DNA of 64,000 bases, taken from Streptomyces sp. NBRC 110028. GTDB lineage: Bacteria; Actinomycetota; Actinomycetes; Streptomycetales; Streptomycetaceae. How positions within the stretch are numbered: position 1 is the stretch's first letter; every line of letters starts with the position of its first letter. The DNA is taken from the NCBI RefSeq assembly GCF_001417735.1, contig NZ_BBUZ01000048.1, forward strand, positions 1-64,000, read 5' to 3'. The notes below the pieces were generated by a model. The model made no database searches. It saw only the letters and a program-made list of their open reading frames with translations, and was not told the DNA's origin. A program made the translations under genes and the position numbers. This document shows, piece after piece, positions 1-8,317 of the stretch.

Positions 1-1007
1 ACTCCGCACTCGGAGCAGACTTGCGAGGTCGGCTCGAAGCGTCCGATCTTCCCGAAGTACCTGCCGTGCTTGATGGCCTTGTACTCCAGCATGTTCACGA
101 ACGCCGACCATCCGGCGTCGTGCACGGACTTGGCCAGCCGGGTGCGTGCGAGGCCGGACACTGCGAGGTCTTCCACATACACCGCTTGGTTGTCGCGGAT
201 GATCTGTGTGGAGGCCCTGTGGTGCCAGTCCCGGCGGCGGTCGGCCACCCGGGCATGCTGCCGCGCGACCCGGACACGGGCCTTGGCCCGGTTCTTCGAT
301 CCCCGGGCCTTGCGGGAGAGATCCTTCTGCAACCGTTTGAGCTTCTTCTCAGCACGCCGCAGGAACTTCGGGGAGTGGATGCGGGTGCCGTCGGAGAGGA
401 CGGCGAAGGTGGTCAGGCCCAGGTCGATGCCGACTTCGGTCTCCAGCTCGGGGAGGATATGTGGTTCGGTGTTCACCACGAAGCTCATGAAGTACCGGCC
501 CGCGCAGTCCTTGGTGACCGTCACAGAGGTGGGCGTGGCTGGAAGTGGCCTGGACCACGTGACCTTGATTGCGCCGACCTTGGCTACATACACCGTGCCG
601 TTGTCCTGGAGAGAGAAGGCGTCGGCGGTCAGGCGGATGGACTGCCGCGTGTCCTTCTTCGACTTGTACCGAGGCGGTGCGACCTTGCGGCCTTTGCGTC
701 TGCCTTTGAGGGAGTCGAAGAAGTTCCTGTAGGCGGTATCCAAGTCCCGCAGCGACTGCTGAAGCGCGACCGCCGATACCTCGGCGAGCCAGGCGCGCTC
801 GGTGGTGCGCTTGGCCTGGGTGATGCGGTGCCGGGACAGCTCGGCCGACGTCACATACGGCCGCCCTGCCGCATGTGCTTCCTGCCGGTCGCGCAGGCAG
901 TCGTTCCACACCACACGCACACACCCGAACGCCTGCGCCAGCGCGCGGCGCTGCGGGGCGTCCGGGTAGACCCGGTAGTTATAGCGGAGCTGCACGAACA
1001 CGAACAT
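1..1007 (-). CDS. tnpB: IS200/IS605-family TnpB (OrfB) nuclease, 3' end cut by window edge
   Basis: The minus-strand frame is open from an ATG at 1007 to the window edge, giving 335 visible residues. This is the RNA-guided TnpB/OrfB protein of IS200/IS605 elements. The N-terminal region matches the OrfB helix-turn-helix domain (YNYRVYPDAPQRRALAQAF). The RuvC-like Asp lies in GIDLG (about D195), the second acidic residue in VYVEDLA (E279), and the first zinc-finger pair in CSECG (331-335), where the window ends, so the third catalytic Asp cannot be seen. No internal stop or frameshift is visible. It diverges from the tnpA remnant 11 bp away, the IS605-like arrangement. Family assignment is secure; activity is unknown because the C-terminus and the omega-RNA end lie outside the window. 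Confidence 0.88.
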   Translation of the reverse strand, partial: MFVFVQLRYNYRVYPDAPQRRALAQAFGCVRVVWNDCLRDRQEAHAAGRPYVTSAELSRHRITQAKRTTERAWLAEVSAVALQQSLRDLDTAYRNFFDSLKGRRKGRKVAPPRYKSKKDTRQSIRLTADAFSLQDNGTVYVAKVGAIKVTWSRPLPATPTSVTVTKDCAGRYFMSFVVNTEPHILPELETEVGIDLGLTTFAVLSDGTRIHSPKFLRRAEKKLKRLQKDLSRKARGSKNRAKARVRVARQHARVADRRRDWHHRASTQIIRDNQAVYVEDLAVSGLARTRLAKSVHDAGWSAFVNMLEYKAIKHGRYFGKIGRFEPTSQVCSECG

Positions 1008-1018
1008 ATGTCGGCCTC

Positions 1019-1310
1019 ATGGACAGCGAGGACGAATGTTGCCATGACAAGCATATGGTTTCGGCGATGCACGTTCACTTGATCGTTGTGACCAATTACC
1101 AGCGTGGAGTGTTCACCAATGAGATGCTGACACGCTGCGAAAAGATCATGCGGAACGTGTGCCAGGACTTCGAGGCGGACCAGTACACCAGAGCACCGCG
1201 GCGTCTTGCACGGACATCTACAGTCGCCGTCCTACTTCTCCGCCTCCTGCGGAGGCGCGCCGCTGACGATCCTCCGCCAACCCATCGAGCAGCAACAACG
1301 TCGGCTCTGA
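1019..1310 (+). pseudogene. tnpA: tnpA remnant (IS200/IS605 Y1 transposase), internally deleted and frameshifted
   Basis: From the ATG at 1019 the product begins like the small IS200 transposase (VSAMHVHLIVVTNYQRGVFT, then EKIMRNVCQDFEA). Near 1185 the frame is lost. The C-terminal part of the same family reappears in another frame (SPSYFSASCGGAPL, then IEQQQRRL, with stop at 1308-1310). The middle segment that should carry the HUH metal-binding motif is missing. An intact TnpA is about 130-150 residues; this remnant cannot be a functional transposase. It is divergent from tnpB, so the element is at best mobilised in trans. Confidence 0.8.
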
Positions 1311-1333
1311 CTTCCAGGCCAGAGTAGTCCAGA

Positions 1334-1369
1334 GATGCGGTTCATCCTCGGCCTGAAGGCCAGGGCATC
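1334..1369. repeat. Imperfect palindrome, possible right end of the IS200/IS605 element
   Basis: Outer arms GATGC (1334-1338) and GCATC (1365-1369) enclose an inner palindrome GGCCTGAAGGCC. IS200/IS605 elements carry subterminal hairpins recognised by TnpA instead of inverted terminal repeats, and this hairpin lies about 25 bp after the tnpA remnant. The assignment is an inference from position and shape. Confidence 0.4.
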
Positions 1370-1476
1370 CACGCAAGGTGATCGGTAGGCCTTTGAGAAC
1401 CGCCATCTCACCGAATTCTCAGCGACCTTGACTACAGTCCGCGTTCGATGGCCTGAGACGTCGAGGAGGTCGGCAG

Positions 1477-2037
1477 ATGGGACGCGGGGCGTATGCGCTG
1501 ATACGGGTCGCCGTGGTCGTACGGGCACCCGCCGGATGGCTGTGGTGGTTGGGCGTTCTGGCCGGGGGCATCGGGACGCTGCTCCCCGGCCTCACCGGCC
1601 GCCGCATCGGCCTGCTGGCCGGGGCGGCGCTCTTCCTGATCGCGGCCCTTGTGGTGTTTGTCGTACGGCGCGGCCGGTATCTGACCCTGGCCCAGGAGGC
1701 CACCCGCGCGGGCGTGTCGGTGTTCCTCCAGGACCGCGCGGTGACCCTGCGGACCCGCCGCCGCGCCCTGCGGTGGTGGCTGCTCCTGGCCTTCCTGGCC
1801 GCTGTCGGCTCGTCCTTCGCCGTCCCCGCGGCGGGCGGCCTGCTGCTGGCGGGCCTCGGCGCGGGGCTGTGGGCGAAGGCGCTGTGGCTGGGCCGCTGGG
1901 AGCATGCGCACGACGCGCTGCTGTGGGTCCGTACGGACTGGGTCCCCCGTGGCCGACCGGCGGGCCGCGACGTCCGCGGCTACCAGACGACGGGCCCCGC
2001 GGCGGGCGACGCGGGGCCGGGCGGCGCGAAGCGGTGA
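1477..2037 (+). CDS. Small multi-pass membrane protein, function unknown
   Basis: A 186-residue protein starting at ATG 1477 behind a GAGG-containing RBS. Hydrophobic stretches at about residues 18-36, 43-62 and a pair between 97 and 134 suggest three to four transmembrane helices, with an Arg-rich loop (TLRTRRRALR) between the second and third. The C-terminus is Gly/Pro/Ala-rich and probably disordered. I do not recognise a named family. It stands alone next to the IS remnant, and codon usage is typical of the chromosome. Confidence 0.6.
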   Translation: MGRGAYALIRVAVVVRAPAGWLWWLGVLAGGIGTLLPGLTGRRIGLLAGAALFLIAALVVFVVRRGRYLTLAQEATRAGVSVFLQDRAVTLRTRRRALRWWLLLAFLAAVGSSFAVPAAGGLLLAGLGAGLWAKALWLGRWEHAHDALLWVRTDWVPRGRPAGRDVRGYQTTGPAAGDAGPGGAKR

Positions 2038-2135
2038 CTCCTGGCGGGGTGCGGGGTGCGGGCGCGGGCGCGGGTGTGCGGTGGGGGCGCGGTGCGTTCG
2101 GTGGGTGGTGGTGCCGCCGTTGGCGGCTTCCCGCT

Positions 2136-3497
2136 CTACAGGGCCGTCAGACCCTCGGCCTCGGCGCCGCCGCTCTCGGCCACGATCTCCGCCATCGTCT
2201 GCGGCTTCCGGACCTCCGCGAAGCGGACGCCGTCGTCGCCGGGCGCGAATCCGTACACGCCCGGCCTGGGCAGGCTGTTGTAGGCGAAGTGGTTCGAGAA
2301 GTAGTACGCGCCGGTGTCCAGCAGGCCCACCAGGTCCCCCGCCGCCAGCTCCGGCAGGGCCCGGTTCTCGGCCACCAGGTCGCCCGCGAAGCAGCAGGGG
2401 CCCGCGATGTCCTGGGTGACCGGGCCGTCGGGGCCCGTGCGCTTGGGGCGCCCGTTCGCGTCGTACGTGGCGACCCGCAGGGGCCAGGAGGTGGGGGCGA
2501 AGACCGTACGGGTGGCGAGCTGCGCGCCCGCGTGCGTCACGGCGATCGGTCGGCCGCCGGCCCACTTCGCGTATTCGACGCGCGCCAGCACCACTCCTGA
2601 TTTGGCGAGGAGTGACCGCCCGAACTCGGTGACCAGGCCGTACCGCCCGTCGAGGAGACCGGGGACGGTGGTTTTCAGGAGTCGCGCGTACTCGTGGTAG
2701 CTGGGTGTCACCTCGTCGGAGGTGAAGTTCACGGGGAGGCCGCCGCCGATGTCGAGGGTGTCGATCTGGCGGCGGCCGACCGTCTGGTTGATCTCCTCGG
2801 CGAGTTCGTACGCGGCCCGGACGCCCGCCGCCATCAGCTCCAGCGGGCACCCCTGCGAGCCGACGTGGGCGTGCAGCCGGGTCAGCCAGGGGCGCTCGGC
2901 GAAGGCGCGTACGACCCAGTCGCGCGCCCCTACGTCGCGCAGCGCGACCCCGAACTTGGAGGTCTCCGTGGCGGTGCTGAGCGCGCCGATGCTGCCGCCG
3001 CCCACCTGCGGATTGACCCGCAGGCCCAGCGGGGACCGAGTGGGGACGGCGCCCACGAGCGCGTCGAGCCGGGCCAGCTCCTGCGGGTTGTCGGCGTTGA
3101 CGGCGATGCCCAGGTCGAGGGCTTCGCGCAGCTCGGCGTGGGTCTTGGCGGGCGAGTCGAGGACGATGCGGCCGGGGTCCGCCCCGGCGGCCCGGGCGAG
3201 GGCCAGCTCACCGGGGCTGGCCACCTCGCAGCCCAGCCCCTCGTCGGTCAGCAGCCGCAGGACGGGGACGAGCGCGGCGGCCTTCACGGCGAAGGCGTGC
3301 AGAACGGGCGTGCCGGGCGCCGTGACCTCGTCGAAGGCGGCCCGCAGCTCGGCCGCGGCGGCGCGGATGCCGGTGACGTCGAGCAGTCCGACGACGGGCT
3401 GCTCGGGGCCGATCAGCCCCTGCTCGACGGCGGCACGCACGGCCCGCTCACGCCGCTCGACGGCGCTGGCCGGGACCGGGGTCGGGTTCGCAGTCAT
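2136..3497 (-). CDS. PLP-dependent fold-type III decarboxylase (Orn/Lys/diaminopimelate family)
   Basis: A 453-residue enzyme of the alanine-racemase-fold decarboxylases that act on basic amino acids or meso-diaminopimelate. The PLP lysine is in HAFAVKAAA (K72), the phosphate-binding Gly-rich turn is DIGGGLP (about 249-255), and the C-terminal catalytic Cys is in GPCCFAGD (368/369). The ending DTGAYYFSNHFAYN matches the conserved substrate/dimer region. I chose the ATG at 3497 because homology starts after it; an upstream in-frame ATG at 3563 adds a Pro/Ala-rich tail without support. It is not next to lysine-biosynthesis genes, so it may be a second, specialised decarboxylase instead of housekeeping LysA; the substrate is not determined by sequence. 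Confidence 0.8.
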   Translation of the reverse strand: MTANPTPVPASAVERRERAVRAAVEQGLIGPEQPVVGLLDVTGIRAAAAELRAAFDEVTAPGTPVLHAFAVKAAALVPVLRLLTDEGLGCEVASPGELALARAAGADPGRIVLDSPAKTHAELREALDLGIAVNADNPQELARLDALVGAVPTRSPLGLRVNPQVGGGSIGALSTATETSKFGVALRDVGARDWVVRAFAERPWLTRLHAHVGSQGCPLELMAAGVRAAYELAEEINQTVGRRQIDTLDIGGGLPVNFTSDEVTPSYHEYARLLKTTVPGLLDGRYGLVTEFGRSLLAKSGVVLARVEYAKWAGGRPIAVTHAGAQLATRTVFAPTSWPLRVATYDANGRPKRTGPDGPVTQDIAGPCCFAGDLVAENRALPELAAGDLVGLLDTGAYYFSNHFAYNSLPRPGVYGFAPGDDGVRFAEVRKPQTMAEIVAESGGAEAEGLTAL

Positions 3498-3591
3498 GCC
3501 CTCAGCCAACCACCCGACCGGGGCCACAGGCCAGGCCGGCGGGTGTGCGGGGCGCCGTGGCACCGATGCCGGGCCGGGTCCACGACCCGAC

Positions 3592-4611
3592 TCATAGCTC
3601 CACCAGCACCGCCCCCAGGTGGCGTCCCTCCAGCAACTCCACCAGCGCGCGCGGGGCTTGGGCGATGCCGGTCAGGCGGGTGTGGGGGTAGGTGATGGCG
3701 CCCGCGCGCAGCGCGCGGCCGAATTCGCGCAGGTACGTCGGGGCCGCGTCCGGGTGGTCGTAGGCGCTGATGCCGCGCAGGGTGACGCCGCGGGTGATGA
3801 GGGCGAGGGTGCTGATCGGGGTGGTGGCGAGGGCGTCGTCGGACAGCTGGGCGGCGAGCGCGCCGACGAGGGCGAAGCGGGCCCTGCGGCGGGCCAGGGC
3901 GAGGGCGGCGCGCAGTTGCTCGCCGCCGACGGTGTCGAACAGGACGTCGATGCCGTCCGGCGCCGCCGCGCGCAGTTGCTCCTCGATGGGGGCCGCGCCG
4001 CGGATGACGACCGCGTCGTAGCCCAGCTCCTCGATGAGCCGGTCGGCCTTCGCACGGGAACCGGTGGAGCCGATGACCCGCGCGGCGCCGTGGAGCCGCG
4101 CGAACTGCCCGGCCAGGGTGCCGACCCCGCCCGCGGCCCCGGTGACGAACACCGTGTCGCCGCGCCGCACCCCGGCGCCGCGCACCACGCCCAGCCAGGC
4201 GGTGAAGCCCTGGGAGAGGTGGGCGGCGGGGTCGGGCAGCGCGTCGGGGTCGAGCGGGGGCGCCTCGGCCGCGTCGAGGACGGCGTACTCGCGCCAGCCG
4301 GAGTGGTGGCGGACGAGGGCGCCGCGGGTCAGGCCGGTGTCCGGCGGGGCGCTGACCACTTCGCCGATGGCGGGGCCCCGCATGACGTCGCCGACCCGGT
4401 TGCGCAGCTGCGGCAGGCCGAGGGTGCCGGGGTCGGCCGAGGTGAGCGGGCGCATGGCGGCGGCGACGCTCATCAGCCGGTTCCGCACCAGCACCTGGCC
4501 CCGGCCGGGGGTGGGCAGCGGGGCGTGGACGACCTCGAAGTGGTCGGTGGTGAGCGGCCCTTCGGGCCGGGCGGCGAGGCGCACCTCGCGATGGGTGACG
4601 GGCAGGGACAC
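3592..4611 (-). CDS. NADP-dependent MDR oxidoreductase (alkenal/prostaglandin-reductase-like)
   Basis: A 339-residue medium-chain dehydrogenase/reductase without the zinc-binding Cys set, resembling the leukotriene-B4 12-hydroxydehydrogenase/alkenal reductase branch. The Rossmann motif AAGGVG is at residues 159-164, and the following GSTGSRAKADRL suggests NADPH binding through Ser/Arg. The N-terminal GroES-like domain includes VLVRNRLMSV and an MRGPAIGEV segment. Such enzymes reduce activated C=C bonds of enals and enones. It lies 94 bp upstream of the PLP decarboxylase on the same strand and may be co-transcribed, but no shared pathway is evident. Confidence 0.8.
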   Translation of the reverse strand: MSLPVTHREVRLAARPEGPLTTDHFEVVHAPLPTPGRGQVLVRNRLMSVAAAMRPLTSADPGTLGLPQLRNRVGDVMRGPAIGEVVSAPPDTGLTRGALVRHHSGWREYAVLDAAEAPPLDPDALPDPAAHLSQGFTAWLGVVRGAGVRRGDTVFVTGAAGGVGTLAGQFARLHGAARVIGSTGSRAKADRLIEELGYDAVVIRGAAPIEEQLRAAAPDGIDVLFDTVGGEQLRAALALARRRARFALVGALAAQLSDDALATTPISTLALITRGVTLRGISAYDHPDAAPTYLREFGRALRAGAITYPHTRLTGIAQAPRALVELLEGRHLGAVLVEL

Positions 4612-4753
4612 GGCGGGCTCCGGGACGGGCGGCGGCTGGGGGCGCCATGACGCCGACGAGATCGCCTCAGGGAATCTCGCAGGTCGCGCCTCAGCGGCCG
4701 AACGGGCGTCGGCGGCCGGCCGGCCGAACCGGCGGGCCGCCGAGGAGGAGGGA

Positions 4754-5107
4754 TCAGGTGAAGTGGATACACCTGACGGTTTTCGCGGGGGTGATGTTCC
4801 TCCAGTGGTCGGCGTCGACGCTCCTATACAGGCCGGTGCACCTGCCCCGCGAAGGCGCGCCCGAGTAGAGGAAGACCTTGCCGGTGGTGGTGTTCTTGAC
4901 CGATCGCATCGTGAAGGTCGCGATCGACACGTCCTTGAGCGGCGAGGGCCGGAGGAACGTCTTGCAGGTCCCCCTCAGATTCTCCTGCGAGCACAGCGTG
5001 ACGCCGGCCGCCGTGGAGGACCGCGCCTGCGCAGCTTCGGCGACGGGGACGGTGACCAGCCCGGCGACAAGCGTGGCCACCGCAAGGGTCGTTACCTGCT
5101 TGAACAT
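4754..5107 (-). CDS. Secreted small protein, peptidase-inhibitor I36 (beta/gamma-crystallin-like) type
   Basis: A 117-residue precursor with a clear Sec signal (positively charged MFKQ, hydrophobic core, cleavage probably near AEAAQA, residues 23-29). The mature domain carries CSQENLRGTC and later GRCTGLY and TVRCIHF, giving four Cys that could form two disulfides. This layout resembles the Streptomyces metalloproteinase inhibitor / I36 family with a Greek-key crystallin fold. The mature part is only about 90 residues. Extracellular function as inhibitor is inferred from family resemblance, not from any target gene nearby. Confidence 0.6.
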   Translation of the reverse strand: MFKQVTTLAVATLVAGLVTVPVAEAAQARSSTAAGVTLCSQENLRGTCKTFLRPSPLKDVSIATFTMRSVKNTTTGKVFLYSGAPSRGRCTGLYRSVDADHWRNITPAKTVRCIHFT

Positions 5108-5286
5108 GTCGAGACTCCTGTCTGCGAGCGCGTGACCTGCCGACCGGCAGAGGCTGATTCCTGAATTCCACCCAGAAGACTGAAAGAACCCCGGTATTCG
5201 ATATTTGCCAGGAAGTGCCCTGTCTAGTCGGTTTTGTGTGCCGTTTGTTCGGGGAACCGCCCGGGTGTATACCGCAGCCGCCCCTA

Positions 5287-5316
5287 TTGACTAGCTATAT
5301 TCATCAAAGACAAGAT
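5287..5316 (+). promoter_or_regulatory. Possible sigma-70-type promoter for the hut operon
   Basis: TTGACT at 5287-5292 and CAAGAT at 5311-5316 are separated by 18 bp, about 40 bp before the hutU start. The region is locally AT-rich compared with its surroundings. The -10 is a modest match (4 of 6), so this is tentative. The rest of the 5108-5357 gap shows no gene. Confidence 0.35.
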
Positions 5317-5357
5317 GTGAATAACTCGATCCAGTCGATGGCAGGGAGGCACGGCCC

Positions 5358-7034
5358 ATGTCAGGACCGCGACCCGTACGGGCCCCGCGTGGTACGGAGC
5401 TGAGCGCCCGGGGGTGGCAGCAGGAAGCCGCCCTGCGGATGCTGCAGAACAACCTCGACCCGGAGGTCGCCGAGCACCCCGACAAGCTCGTCGTCTACGG
5501 CGGCACCGGCAAGGCGGCCCGCGACTGGCGTTCGTTCGACGCCATGGTCCGTACGCTGCGCACGCTGAAGCAGGACGAGACGATGCTCGTCCAGTCGGGC
5601 CGTCCGGTCGGCGTCATGCAGACCCACGAATGGGCGCCCCGCGTCCTGATCGCCAACTCCAACCTGGTCGGCGACTGGGCGAACTGGGAGGAGTTCCGCC
5701 GCCTGGAGGCGCTGGGCCTGACCATGTACGGCCAGATGACCGCGGGCTCGTGGATCTACATCGGCACCCAGGGCATCCTCCAGGGCACGTACGAGACGTT
5801 CGCGGCCGTCGCGGAGAAGCTGCATTCAATGGGTAAAGGGGTCCACGGCACCCTCGCCGGGACGATCACGCTCACGGCCGGTCTCGGCGGCATGGGCGGC
5901 GCCCAGCCGCTCGCGGTCACCATGAACGACGGCGTCGCGATCTGTATCGACTGCGACCCACGCGCCATCGAGCGCCGTATCGAGCACCGCTACCTGGACG
6001 TGCGCGCCGACAGCCTGGACCACGCGCTCCAGCTCGCGGTCGAGGCGCGCGACGCCCGCCGCCCGCTGTCCATCGGCGTGCTGGGGAACGCGGCCGAGCT
6101 GGTCCCGCGGCTGCTCGCGATGAACGCGCCGATCGACATCGTCACCGACCAGACCAGCGCCCACGACCCGCTGTCGTACCTGCCGATCGGCGTGGACTTC
6201 GACGAGATGGCGTCGTACGCCGCCGAGAAGCCCGCCGACTTCACCCAGCGGGCGCGCGAGGCGATGGCCCGGCACGTGGAGGCCATGGTCGGCTTCATGG
6301 ACGCGGGCGCCGAGGTCTTCGACTACGGCAACTCGATCCGCGGCGAGGCCAAGCTCGCGGGCTTCGAGCGCGCCTTCGCCTTCCCCGGCTTCGTGCCCGC
6401 GTACATCCGGCCGCTGTTCTGCGAGGGCAAGGGCCCGTTCCGCTGGGCGGCGCTGTCCGGCGACCCGAAGGACATCGCGGCCACGGACAAGGCGATCCTC
6501 GACCTCTTCCCGGAGAACGAGTCCCTGGCCCGCTGGATCAAGATGGCGGGGGAGCGGGTCCACTTCCAGGGGCTGCCCGCCCGCATCTGCTGGCTCGGCT
6601 ACGGTGAGCGCGACCGGGCGGGGGAGCGGTTCAACGAGATGGTGGCCGACGGGACGCTCGCCGCGCCGCTGGCCATCGGCCGCGACCACCTGGACTGCGG
6701 CTCGGTGGCCTCCCCGTACCGCGAGACCGAGGCCATGCTGGACGGCTCGGACGCGATCGCCGACTGGCCGCTGCTGAACGCCATGGTCAACGTGGCCTCG
6801 GGCGCCTCCTGGGTCTCGGTCCACCACGGCGGCGGGGTCGGCATGGGCCGCTCGATCCACGCGGGCCAGGTGACGGTCGCCGACGGTACGCCGCTGGCTG
6901 CCGAGAAGATCCGCCGCGTCCTGACGAACGACCCGGGGATGGGCGTGATCCGCCACGTGGACGCGGGCTACGACCGCGCCGACGAGGTGGCCGCCGAGCG
7001 CGACGTCCGCATCCCCATGAGGGAGTCGGAGTGA
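5358..7034 (+). CDS. hutU: Urocanate hydratase
   Basis: A full-length 558-residue urocanase, which converts urocanate to imidazolone propionate in cytosolic histidine breakdown using tightly bound NAD+ as electrophile. Conserved segments run throughout: YGGTGKAARDW, GRPVGVMQTHEWAPRVLIAN, the NAD-binding GNAAELVPRLL, the active-site Cys in RICWLGYGERDRAG, and SVHHGGGVGMGRSIHAG. It is the first gene of a four-gene operon and its stop overlaps the next start by 4 bp (GTGA). No histidine ammonia-lyase (hutH) is present in the window, so the first step must be encoded elsewhere. Confidence 0.97.
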   Translation: MSGPRPVRAPRGTELSARGWQQEAALRMLQNNLDPEVAEHPDKLVVYGGTGKAARDWRSFDAMVRTLRTLKQDETMLVQSGRPVGVMQTHEWAPRVLIANSNLVGDWANWEEFRRLEALGLTMYGQMTAGSWIYIGTQGILQGTYETFAAVAEKLHSMGKGVHGTLAGTITLTAGLGGMGGAQPLAVTMNDGVAICIDCDPRAIERRIEHRYLDVRADSLDHALQLAVEARDARRPLSIGVLGNAAELVPRLLAMNAPIDIVTDQTSAHDPLSYLPIGVDFDEMASYAAEKPADFTQRAREAMARHVEAMVGFMDAGAEVFDYGNSIRGEAKLAGFERAFAFPGFVPAYIRPLFCEGKGPFRWAALSGDPKDIAATDKAILDLFPENESLARWIKMAGERVHFQGLPARICWLGYGERDRAGERFNEMVADGTLAAPLAIGRDHLDCGSVASPYRETEAMLDGSDAIADWPLLNAMVNVASGASWVSVHHGGGVGMGRSIHAGQVTVADGTPLAAEKIRRVLTNDPGMGVIRHVDAGYDRADEVAAERDVRIPMRESE

Positions 7035-8317
7035 CCGTGGTGCCCACCCCCCGGCCCGCATCCGCTCACCCAACGGAGGCTGAGACCACAGTGGGCACAC
7101 CCCCCACGACCGGCGCGTCGTTCCACGAGATGTGGCGCGACCTCGCCCCCATCGGCCGCCACGCGGAAACCGGCGGCTACCGCCGCTACGCCTGGACCGG
7201 CGCCGACACCGACTGCCGGGCCTGGTTCCAGGCGCAGGCGGAGGCCCGCGGCCTCACCTACGAGCTGGACCGCAACGGCAACCAGTGGGCCTGGCTGGGC
7301 GACCCCACCGCGGGCGACGCCGTGGTCACCGGCTCCCACCTGGACTCCGTCCCCGACGGCGGCGCCTTCGACGGCCCCCTCGGCGTCGTCTCGTCCTTCG
7401 CCGCCCTGGACCAGCTCCGGGCACGCGGCGCCGCGCCCACCAAACCCCTCGCCATCGTCAACTTCGGCGACGAGGAGGGCGCCCGCTTCGGCCTGGCCTG
7501 CGTCGGGTCCCGGCTCACCGCGGGGCAGCTCGGCCCGGAGCAGGCGCACGCCCTCCGGGACGCGGACGGCGTCACGCTGCCGCGGGCCATGGAGCGCGCC
7601 GGGTACGACCCGGAGGCCATCGGGCCGGACCCGGAGCGGCTGGCCCGCATCGGCGCCTTCGTGGAGCTGCACATCGAGCAGGGCCGCGGCCTGAACGACA
7701 CGAGCCACCCCGTGGGCGTCGCCTCCGCGATCTGGCCGCACGGCCGCTGGCGGTTCGACTTCCACGGCGAGGCCAATCACGCCGGGACGACCCGGCTGGA
7801 CGACCGCCGCGACCCGATGCTCACCTACGCGAACACCGTCCTCGCGGCCCGCAAGAAGGCCCGCCTGGCGGGGGCGCTGGCGACCTTCGGCAAGGTGGGC
7901 GTCGAGCCGAACGGGGTGAACGCGATCGCCGGCCTGGTGCGCGGCTGGCTGGACTCGCGGGCCCCCGACGAGGAGACCCTGGCCGCCGTCGTCGGCGAGA
8001 TCGAGCGCGCCGCGGTCGAGCGCGGGCGGCGCGACGGGGTGGACGTCCGCGTCACCCGGGAGTCCTTCACCCCCATCGTGGAATTCGCCCACGACCTGCG
8101 TGACCAGCTGTCGGGCCTGCTCGGCGGCGTTCCGGTCCTGCCCACCGGGGCCGGGCACGACGCGGGCATTTTGTCCGCGTCGGTTCCGACCGCCATGCTG
8201 TTTGTAAGGAACCCCACCGGCGTCTCGCACTCACCCGCGGAGACGGCGGGCGAGGACGACTGCCTCGCCGGTGTGGCCGCGCTCGCACAGGTACTGGAGG
8301 GGTTGGCGTGTCACTGA
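7031..8317 (+). CDS. M20-family amidohydrolase (allantoate/carbamoyl amidohydrolase type), likely N-formylglutamate deformylase step
   Basis: A 428-residue binuclear-metal amidase of the AllC/HyuC (M20) type. Ligand motifs are TGSHLDSVPDGGAFDGPLG (His and bridging Asp), NFGDEEGARFG (Glu), HIEQGRGL, and the C-terminal GVSHSPAE His; GEANHAGTT matches the substrate-binding His of the small domain. Relatives are annotated allantoate amidohydrolase, but the gene is translationally coupled to hutU (GTGA) and overlaps hutF. I infer that it hydrolyses N-formyl-L-glutamate, filling the role of HutG. A second possible start is GTG 7091, which has an upstream GGAGG. Family certain, substrate inferred from context. 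Confidence 0.82.
   Translation: MTVVPTPRPASAHPTEAETTVGTPPTTGASFHEMWRDLAPIGRHAETGGYRRYAWTGADTDCRAWFQAQAEARGLTYELDRNGNQWAWLGDPTAGDAVVTGSHLDSVPDGGAFDGPLGVVSSFAALDQLRARGAAPTKPLAIVNFGDEEGARFGLACVGSRLTAGQLGPEQAHALRDADGVTLPRAMERAGYDPEAIGPDPERLARIGAFVELHIEQGRGLNDTSHPVGVASAIWPHGRWRFDFHGEANHAGTTRLDDRRDPMLTYANTVLAARKKARLAGALATFGKVGVEPNGVNAIAGLVRGWLDSRAPDEETLAAVVGEIERAAVERGRRDGVDVRVTRESFTPIVEFAHDLRDQLSGLLGGVPVLPTGAGHDAGILSASVPTAMLFVRNPTGVSHSPAETAGEDDCLAGVAALAQVLEGLACH

Noticed and set aside
1428..2850. Long frames overlapping the membrane protein gene and the decarboxylase 3' end
   Set aside because: They combine two convergent genes in non-coding frames and have no recognisable domain.
5826..7100. Long open frame (424 codons) opposite hutU
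   Set aside because: It mirrors hutU, has Arg/Gly/Ala/Val-rich composition and no domain; typical of GC-rich antisense frames. Similar long frames opposite the hut, LCP and giant GT genes were dismissed for the same reason.
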